This document shows, piece after piece, positions 1-8,300 of a stretch of DNA of 64,000 nt. How positions within the stretch are numbered: the stretch's first letter is position 1; the number at the start of each line of letters is the position of its first letter. The notes under the pieces are model-generated. The model worked only from the letters and a program-made list of their open reading frames with translations. It did not search any database and was not told the DNA's origin. The stretch covers positions 1,011,036 through 1,075,035 of the forward strand of contig CAXAMN010014113.1 in assembly GCA_963970005.1 (NCBI GenBank), in the 5' to 3' direction. The position numbers were made by a program, and so were the translations under genes. The stretch comes from Durusdinium trenchii. Taxonomy: Eukaryota; Sar; Dinophyceae; Suessiales; Symbiodiniaceae.

Positions 1-24
1 GTGGGTTCAACTCCCCCCTCGGAC

Positions 25-300
25 GCCTCTGGGACACCTCTCGGGCATCTCTTATGGCATCCACTTTGGCTTAACTCCTCCGGGATACGGTGCAACAGAT
101 TCAACAAGCTCACATGTTCATGACATCGATATCGATAGAAGAAACCAAACAAATCATGCACGCAGCTTTGTTTTGCCTCTGGGACACCTCTTGGGCACTT
201 CTTATGGCATCCACACTGCAGTGGAGGTTTTGGGATACGGTGCAACAGATTCAACAAGCTCACAGGTTCGTGAACACATCGGATGCATCGAACAATGTGG
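25..300. repeat. Imperfect tandem direct repeat, period about 150 bp
   Basis: Two diverged copies begin at 25 and 175. Both contain the block starting GCCTCTGGGACACCTCT and, further on, a block starting GGGATACGGTGCAACAG (81 and 232). Spacing is 150-151 bp, so this is a local duplication. It lies just upstream of the Copia-A insertion and has no convincing coding content. Confidence 0.7.
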
Positions 301-387
301 CAAAGTCCAGCCACGCTTCCTTAATTATCGGGGACTTCAATTCTAAGGTTGGCTGTGTCATTGCTGTTTGTGTGTCTTACATGTTCA

Positions 388-392
388 CAACG
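388..392. repeat. Target-site duplication of Copia-A, left copy
   Basis: The 5-bp sequence CAACG sits immediately before the TG of the left LTR. It is repeated exactly at 10087-10091, directly after the CA of the right LTR. A 5-bp duplication is usual for Ty1/Copia integration. Confidence 0.85.
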
Positions 393-546
393 TGTGAATT
401 TGAGGTAGGATCTCATTCTGTTGAGCCAGGTTGTCACACTATGTTGTGTCTGCCGCCGTTTGGCTCCTAGGGCCCTTGAGCTATACCGTGCTCGCTTTCG
501 CAGTGAAAAGAGCGTGTGGACAGTACGATTCCGGTTGCTACCGACA
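393..546 (+). repeat. Copia-A 5' LTR
   Basis: This 154-bp direct repeat matches 9933-10086 with no difference that I can see. It starts TG, ends CA and is followed by a primer-binding site. At 154 bp it is short for an LTR. It should hold promoter and R/U5 functions, but I cannot place a TATA-like element with confidence. Confidence 0.9.
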
Positions 547-559
547 TTGGTAGCGGAGC
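547..559 (+). other. Copia-A primer-binding site (initiator-Met tRNA type)
   Basis: TTGGTAGCGGAGC starts directly after the LTR. TGGTAGCGGAG would pair with a tRNA 3' end CUCCGCUACCA, very close to eukaryotic initiator Met tRNA. The same 13 bases follow the 5' LTR of Copia-B at 55340. The site overlaps a hairpin (554-578) and can also pair with U5 (GCTACC, 537-542). Confidence 0.8.
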
Positions 560-578
560 AGGTGACGGCCTGACTCCG
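554..578 (+). promoter_or_regulatory. Leader stem-loop overlapping the primer site (Copia-A)
   Basis: CGGAGCAGG (554-562) pairs with CCTG plus CTCCG (569-578), with one bulged A at 573 and a 6-nt loop. It would occupy the 3' half of the primer-binding site. Copia-B has a hairpin at the matching place (55348-55376) with different loop sequence. This suggests a conserved role in priming, packaging or dimerisation, which is inference. Confidence 0.5.
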
Positions 579-727
579 GCACGTACTGATCCAGGTCATT
601 GGAATCGTAGAACATCAAGCCTGAGCTTGCATTCCTTGCGTGCTTTCGCTTGCCTCCTCTGATCCCGTTGGGGACAGAGCCCGGAATAGATTGCTCGCCC
701 GAGCAATCTCCGTCGGAATCGTCGAAC

Positions 728-2398
728 ATGTCCATTGCTGGACTCAAGTTCCATTCGGGTAGCACTGGTGATAGAATAGGCAACCCCCTGGAAACTAAGA
801 GTGGGTCTTACATCTATTGGGGAGATCCTGCATCATTTCATGATTGGAAATTTCGAACCGAACTCCGCATCAAGCTGTACGACCAAGCCCAAACGCAACC
901 GGCAAAGAAGCAGGATCCCGTGACTGGACCTGCCGATGAAGGGGAGCCTTGGCCACCAGAGTCAGACGAAGGATTCGCATTCCCTTCGCCCGGACACTAT
1001 CCCGAGGAGTTTGAGCCCGAGCCGCGTGAAACTGCCGGTACTCCCAAGTCGAAGGTTGAGGCAACATCACCGAAGGCTTCGTCCGTTAAGTCAGACAAGT
1101 CGAGCATCATCGATCGCAGTGTCCTAGTGAACAAGATCGTAGAAGGTTTGAGAGGTGATGCCTTTTTGCTTGCCAGAGACTTAGGTCTAGAGACACTTGC
1201 ACGTCCAGGGGGACTGGAGCGTCTCATCGAGGTGATACGTAACCATGTGTTTCCTCGAGCCTTGGAGGAGAGTAAGGAGCTTTTTCGCGCAGGACAGAAG
1301 CATGGAGGACCACTGTCGAGACAGCCTACAGAGAGCATGTTGTCGTACACTCAACGTCGACGACGTTGGTGGACCTTGTTGGTTGAGCTTGACCCCACAA
1401 TGATGATCTCAGAAGCTTTCCGCACAGAGCTATTGCTGGAGATGTCAGGCATTTCCAGGCAGGAGATCCTCGTGGTGAAGGCTTGTCGCAAGAACGATGA
1501 CTTCGAAGGTACTGCACGAGTCCTGGTTGACAACTACAGTGGAATCCATCTTCGTGAAGGGTCCCGATCCTGGACAGGACGGGGAATTCAGCCTCAGGTA
1601 GGCAAAGGCAAGGGGTACCAGAAGGGGTACCAAGGTAAAGGTAAAGGTAGCCAATACCCTCGTGCTGGTTACAATGCCGTCTATCCCGATTGGGAAGACA
1701 ATTTCGATTGGAGAGACGAGGACTTGCAGGAGCATCATCATGAAGAAGATTCTTTCGTAGGCATGCTAGGAGGAATTGAAGAGTCTGAAGAACATGAACA
1801 TGCTAGCCATCCTGAATACGAAGATTTTGAGTATCATGATGATGTTGATGAATATGAAGCAATTGCCTTGAATGCAGTAGTTGATTGCGAAGATGCCGAA
1901 GAACGTTCCTCAGGTGATGCTATCCAATTGCAGCTTGCCGCATTCGTCGCTTTCGGAAAGGCAAAAGGCAAGGGCAAGGATAAATTCAAGGGGAAAGGTA
2001 AAGGCAAAGGTAAGATAGTGAAGTCTCACCTTAGCATCGAGCAACGTCGACAGAAACTGTCCGAGATCAAGGCGAAATCCAAGTGTCTTCGTTGTGGTGG
2101 TTTAGGTCACTGGGCCGGAGACCCCCAATGTAAGATGCCCAATGCCCCGAAGACTGGATCGGCCCCGAAACCTGCTGTACACATTGCCCACATGAGTGAT
2201 TCATCCGAGGACGAAGGGATTTTTCTAGGTGCGGCGTCTCCAGCCGACAGCGTTGCTCACATGGCCGTGAAGGCCAGCTCAGGAGTTCGTCCGGAGGCAC
2301 CAGTGAGTCCTAACGACCTCGTAAGGCCTGAGGGGAGCGATAGGAAGTTCTTAGCTGGACAGTTCAGGGGGGAAGACATTTTGGCAGATCCTTCATGA
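728..2398 (+). CDS. Copia-A Gag (nucleocapsid) protein
   Basis: This is the structural protein that would form the virus-like particle and bind element RNA. The frame is open from 650, but the first ATG is at 728, giving 556 residues starting MSIAGLKFHSGS. An aromatic, charged N-terminal segment (YIYWGDPASFHDWKFR) is followed by a helical region. A Lys/Gly-rich tract, a very acidic His/Glu/Asp stretch, a second Lys/Gly run and a zinc knuckle then follow, with the first Cys near residue 453. The knuckle reads CLRCGGLGHWAGDPQC, so His-to-last-Cys spacing is 6 rather than the usual 4. The ORF ends at TGA 2396-2398 inside the first bases of the Pol frame. The recognition is structural; I do not know a named orthologue. 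Confidence 0.82.
   Translation: MSIAGLKFHSGSTGDRIGNPLETKSGSYIYWGDPASFHDWKFRTELRIKLYDQAQTQPAKKQDPVTGPADEGEPWPPESDEGFAFPSPGHYPEEFEPEPRETAGTPKSKVEATSPKASSVKSDKSSIIDRSVLVNKIVEGLRGDAFLLARDLGLETLARPGGLERLIEVIRNHVFPRALEESKELFRAGQKHGGPLSRQPTESMLSYTQRRRRWWTLLVELDPTMMISEAFRTELLLEMSGISRQEILVVKACRKNDDFEGTARVLVDNYSGIHLREGSRSWTGRGIQPQVGKGKGYQKGYQGKGKGSQYPRAGYNAVYPDWEDNFDWRDEDLQEHHHEEDSFVGMLGGIEESEEHEHASHPEYEDFEYHDDVDEYEAIALNAVVDCEDAEERSSGDAIQLQLAAFVAFGKAKGKGKDKFKGKGKGKGKIVKSHLSIEQRRQKLSEIKAKSKCLRCGGLGHWAGDPQCKMPNAPKTGSAPKPAVHIAHMSDSSEDEGIFLGAASPADSVAHMAVKASSGVRPEAPVSPNDLVRPEGSDRKFLAGQFRGEDILADPS
2355..2398 (+). promoter_or_regulatory. Gag/Pol +1 frameshift window of Copia-A
   Basis: The Pol frame opens after a TAG at 2352-2354, and Gag ends at 2398, leaving a 44-nt overlap. 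In the Gag frame the codons from 2363 are TTC AGG GGG GAA. Ty1 shifts +1 at CUU AGG C, so an AGG codon in the ribosomal A site is a suggestive parallel. A +1 shift here would join Gag to the Pol peptide that begins GKTFWQILHEHPDYHQW. The exact slip site is inferred. Confidence 0.5.
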
Positions 2399-5300
2399 AC
2401 ATCCTGACTACCACCAATGGGCCATCAAGAATGGCAAGAGTCCAATCGCTTCGGCTTTCGTCACGTGGGTTGATCAGCATTTTGAATACAGGGGAGCTTC
2501 AGTTTTCAGGAAGGTTGGTGGTGCTTCTTCTTCATCGTCATTGCAGCCAATCCCAAAAGGGTCCTCAAGGAAGAAACCACCATATCCACCAAAAGAGAAA
2601 TGCAAGAATTGTTCCGAGTTCACCAAACAAGGGAGCACAGCATACACCATCAAGAAGACATGCCTTGTCTGTGGGAACTCCACCACCGAGCGTAGAGAGC
2701 AAGCCCCGAAGTTTGCATATGACGATTGCCCGCACTCGGACACCGATTTTCGAGGTTCTTCCAGATCTGTTCACCGTGTGTATTGCAAGCTTTGTTGTTC
2801 GTTTTTGGATGAGACTCCGATGGAGCTCCAAAAGACTAGGAAGGCAGCCTCTGAGAAAGTCGTCAACGCACCGCTCGATAGGATCCCAATGATTGAACGT
2901 TTGGTTGAAGAGGAACCCGAAGAAGGACACACCCCCGAGATGCTAGAGAAGATTTTGACTGAATTTGCCGCCCAAGTCGCTTTAGCAGCCGAAACCGAGG
3001 CAGTGACTTCGATCAAGCTGCACGAGCTCCTCCACCAGTCCATCGAAGAGAGCAAAGGAGACTCGTTCACCATGGTTGATTACACCGAAGATGACCCATT
3101 TGCAGGGATCGGCATTTGTTTTCATGGGGAGGAACCTACCCAGATGACAGACGGTTTGGTGCACATATTTCACGAAGCCAGGGACATGTACAGCCCAGAC
3201 GACGGGAACATCTACGTCGTTCTCGACGAGGGATGTAATTCCACCTGCCATTCGAAGCACTGGGGAGACGTTGTTGAGGCCAAGTTGAAGAAGCTAGGAT
3301 ACGACTTCCCTTTTTCGACCACGACATCGAAGAACTTTGCCGGATTGGGTGAAAAAGGGACCACTACAGAAGGATCCCGCACATTACCCTTTTCGTTGCA
3401 CTTCGACGAGGGAGATCCAGTGCATGGCGTCCTTGAATCCCACCAGCTGTCGAAAGGTCGATCTCCGCTGCTTTTGTCTCTCCATGCTCAGGCACACTTG
3501 GGACTAGTAAAGGACCTCAAGAACGGTATCATTAGCATCAATGGAAAACGCCTCAAAGTGTTTAGATGCATACACACCGGTTTGATGATGTTGGCAATTA
3601 CCCCTCAACAATTGGTCCAAAGTCTCGAAGCCACCATGCCCCAAAAGATCCCAAAGTGTCATCGCAAATTTCGTGTCGCCCTCACAGCTTTCAATACTCC
3701 GATGGAGAGATTGGATACGGCAGAGCGAGGGTACCAAGCCCAGACTGCCGAAGGTATCCATCGTGCGCTTGGCAACATCATTGGCAATTTGAAGAGCCGT
3801 GAGTTTTTGCTGGTCACAGGAGGTGACCGGTTTGAAGACAGGTTGTCAGAGCATGTTGGCAGTGATATCCCCGTGAAGTACATCAACGCCAAGTCGCTGT
3901 GGGATCCTGATCAAGATCCTTCGTTGCGTGGACACGTGGGAAGGCATCCGGCCATTTTGAATGGTCTTAGGAGGGATCAGAGAGGTCTTGACCGCATCTT
4001 TCGTGAGGTGGACGACTTTGTGGAGCACCATGACAAGGGAGTTTTGGACGTGCGCTGCAAGTCAGGGCGTCATCGTTCTGTGGGTGGAAGCATGTTGATC
4101 CACAGGCACCTTGCTTCGAAGGGCTTCACGTGTGTTGTGATTCATTCTCACTCGCCTGAATGGCGTGAGATGTCGTGTGGAGGACGTTGCACTCTTTGTG
4201 GGCCGCTTTATGGCGATACAACTGCGACATTGACTCCAGCACATACAAAGAATGTTCACACTCCAAGAGCTGTTCGAGATGATGCGGACGACCACGTGCC
4301 GTGGCGATCCGGTGAGCGTTCAACAGCACCACCACCGACACGAGAAGAGGCTATTCGCAGCACTAGTGCAAAAGCCCGCTCACTTCCACCAAAAGCCTGC
4401 CCTCCAGTACTTTCGAGGCCATCTTCATCTTCACGACCGCCGAAGGCGAGTGACGCCGTGGCATCTCGAAAGAGCAAACCAATGCCGAGCGCTGCCGTGA
4501 CCTCGCCTGTGAGGCCGGTTCCGGATTTCGATGATGATGACAGCCATGAAGGCGACATCAAGTTGGACGAACAAGAGGTTGGAGAAGAGGTAGAAGAGGT
4601 TGAGGTTGAAGAGCCAGAGATTCCAGCGGAAGAGACTTCGAGCGGAAGCCAAGAGATTCTGCAAGCCCTCAAGAGGTTGACAGATGCCGTGACGACGCTT
4701 GCAAATCGCAATCCACGGTCCCGCAGTCCATTGAGGAGGAGGAAGTCAGCTGGTACGTCAGAATCCAACCAGAGGCCAACTAGATCTAGGAGTCCGATTC
4801 GTCCGACCAGATCAACAGTGAAGACAGCTCCTACGATGCCGAAGACTCCACCGCCTCCGCCGAGGCCTGCGAGTCCGCGTACTCCTGATCATCCACCACC
4901 ACCAAATCGTCCGCCGCCCCAACTCTTGTCCAAGTCCAGGTACGATGAAGATCAACGTCCAGTTTTGGAAGATGAGTTGTGGGTCCTTTTGACCAATGAT
5001 GGGGTGCCGAAGGTTGACCAGGTGGATCCTGAACTTCTCCATGTTCTGGCCGGTGCAGCTAGGGATTGGGGAAACCGTGACCGCACCTTGTGGCTTGTGA
5101 ATCGCAATCTGCCTGCCAAAGACCAACAATGGTTTGGAGTTCGAGTTGACATCAAGATCAGGGGTGGAGTTTATACTTCAGCAGTCACAAAAGCAGGCTG
5201 GATGACAAAATGGGGTTGGATCAAGTCGGTCTACGTTCGAAAACGCGAACCTGGAGCGACCTGGGAGCGCATCCAGAATGGAGCGCCTGTAGCAGACATG

Positions 5301-8300
5301 GCCAATGTCTCAGAGCCGTGGTCCGACGTCATCAGTTTCACTCACCGTGCTTCGCAAGGCTATATGGCGCTGCAGCCGAGAGTGGTTTTGGCCCCAAGGT
5401 CCGAGATTCGCTCGTTCGTGCCGCCTACACCCCCAAAGCCTAGGAGACTTAGGGAATCATCCAGGACGTCGGGTTCCGAGGACACAAGAACACCAGAAGG
5501 GTCCATTATCTCTCAAACTGTTCGTCCAGAGTCTGAGCCACAGTCGCCAACCAGTCCCGCATCCACAGAGTCCGCAAGTTACGAGCCAGTAGCACACATG
5601 GCATGGGACCTCGATAGGAGAGAACAGGTTGAGATCAACTTGGAAGATAGCAATGAAACCGATTCGGAAGTCCCTCCAGATCCCAATGCACAGCCAAGTA
5701 GTTCAGGAGTCTTGTCCATTCCTTTGCAAATTGACCCCAATGAGAGAACCACCATGGGTAAGAAGCATAGGAGGGCAGTCTTGGAGGGCATTGACCGATT
5801 GAACCATCAAGATGCATTGGTCAAATCCAGCATTGGTCTGAAAGACGTCCCAGTTTCTGAGCCTCCAACTTTGGTCATTACTTCGCATCCCCGCATCTTT
5901 CAGGAGCTTCAAGCAGCAGATGGTGTTGCAGACGTTTTTGACGTCGGTGTGGGAGCTGAGTACCTCAATCCTGAGGAGAACTCCAAGATTTGGTATGATG
6001 TTTTGCAAGACTACAAGAACATCGTCATTGCCATCGAGTATGAACGGAGTACAGATCCTTTGAGACATGGTAAGATTTTGGGTGAAGTAGAATCCCATTG
6101 TGACATGAGTGGTAGCCGGTTTTTGCACATTGATGTTGCAACTACCCCGAGATGGGAGGAACATGAGTTTCCACAGATTCCCCATATCAATGACCATGAC
6201 TTGGCATTCACCTGCAATGATCCCAGATGGACTGAGCTTTTCGAATCGTGGTTTCGAGGACAGACCATGAATGACGTTTTGTCTTGGCAGTTCGTTGATT
6301 GGTTAGGTGAATGGACCAATGATACAACTTTGGATGATGAGATGTCTATTGCATTTGTTGGTGAACTGCAGGAAGAAGTGATGGACGATGAACAGCAGTT
6401 CGATGCTATCTGGGATGATGATGACCGTGCTCAGGTGAACCCAGTAGAAGACCTGATCTCAGAAGAGACACTGGTCGATGAAGTAGACATCCCAGGCCTG
6501 CCAGCAGATGAAGCCGAACGACGCCGGATGTGGCGCAAGTTGCCTGCACGTGTGAGGATTGGTGTGAGAAGATTGCATAGGCAATTTGGACACGTCCCCA
6601 AGCAGACGATGATCCATCTCCTTCGTGCAGCAAAGGTTCGAAAGGAATTCATTGACGCTGTCAGGATCCACAGATGCGAAACTTGTGAAGCAACATCCCA
6701 GAAGAAGGCCACGCACAAGACAGCATTGCCTAACAACTACTCGTTCAACCACACTGTAGGAATTGATGTGTTTGAAGTTCACGACATTTCAGGTGACAAG
6801 TTCCAAGTGTTGAACATGGTTTGTTTGGGTACTACTTTTCAGCTATGTGAGGTTGTTCGTTTTGGTGCCGGTCAACCGTCTTCTGCCGAATGTCTGAAAG
6901 CACTGAGGAAGCGTTGGTTCTCATGGTGCGGCCATCCTGTGAACATTGCATGTGACAGAGGTCTGCACAACCGAGGTGTCATGAAGAAGTACATGGATGA
7001 ACATGGAATCCAAGTGTACCACACCCCTCTGGAAAGTCCGGAGAATCTTGGTCGTGTAGAACGTCATGGAGGCATTGTCAAGTCACTCTTTAGGAAGGTT
7101 TGCAAAGAGACAGGCGCTGTTGGCAGAGAACAGGTTGAGCAGGTACTGCTCGAGGTAGTAGCTACCAAGAACAACTCTAGTAGAGTCGGAGGTTTCTCGC
7201 CTAGTCAATGGGTACTTGGAAAAGGACCCCGATCGGATCCGAGTCCATTGTCTGAAGAACGGTTTGCCGAGCTTGGAGCTATTGAAGCCCGTCACAACCC
7301 AGAGAGCATTTTCGCCTTACAGCACATGGCCAGGCAGGAAGCTCAGAAAGCATTTGTTCACCTAGACTGTTCGTCAAGGGTGTCCCGTGCGCTTACTCGC
7401 AATGCTTCCAGTCTTCCTCGGGAGTATGCAGTAGGTGATTTAGTGACCTTTCGTCGAGACAATCAAAAGGGGGGCACCACATGGAGTCCCACTAGTCGGG
7501 TGATAGGCCATGAAGGTGAAAGGAATTTGTGGTTGTTGTGTGGAAATGTTCCAGTGTTGGTCGCCAACCAAAACGTGAAGATTGCTACTCCGACCAAAGC
7601 ACTAGCTCATGCTGTTTTGCATGGTGAGCCTGTCTTTCCCGAAAACGTTGTCAAGGAAGGTGTTCAGCAGTCTTTCCTTGATGCCCGTGCAGATCCGAGC
7701 GAACCCGGATCCCCAATACACATCGAATCTCAAGAAACCGAACCCCAATTTCCGGATGCTGGTTCACTACCCCCTGTTCCAGAAGATGATGAGTTAGATG
7801 TAGGGATCAGACCGGATTTCTTTGATGAAGACCAATCCGAAGGTGAAGATGCGCTTGAAGAGTTGAGTAGGTCCGCTAGCTCCGTTTCACGTCCGTTCCC
7901 TGACACAGGAAATGAGCATAGTCGCAATGTGAGGCCCCGTGTCGCCGAACCGGAGAGTGAACGCGGTACCTCATTGCAACCATCCCGCAGGGAATCCACG
8001 AGTGCTCCACATGCATGGCCTAATGTGTATGATCATTTGAACGACTTGCCAGCTTCTCTTCGAGAACATTTCGACAGAGCACGCCAGAGAGACGGAGAGC
8101 TGCCAGAGCAAGATCGAGAAGAAGCACATGCCATGTGGACTAGTTTTCTTGCCCAGACTGAGGATGAAGCAGAGCCAGGTAAGAAGGTTCTAAAGAGCAT
8201 TCACTATGAGTCTGCGCCTCCAGAGGTGCAGAGAGCCCTGCAGGAAACAAGGCAAAAGGAATGGTCCAAATTTGAAGATTTCGGAGCAGTAGTGGCATTG

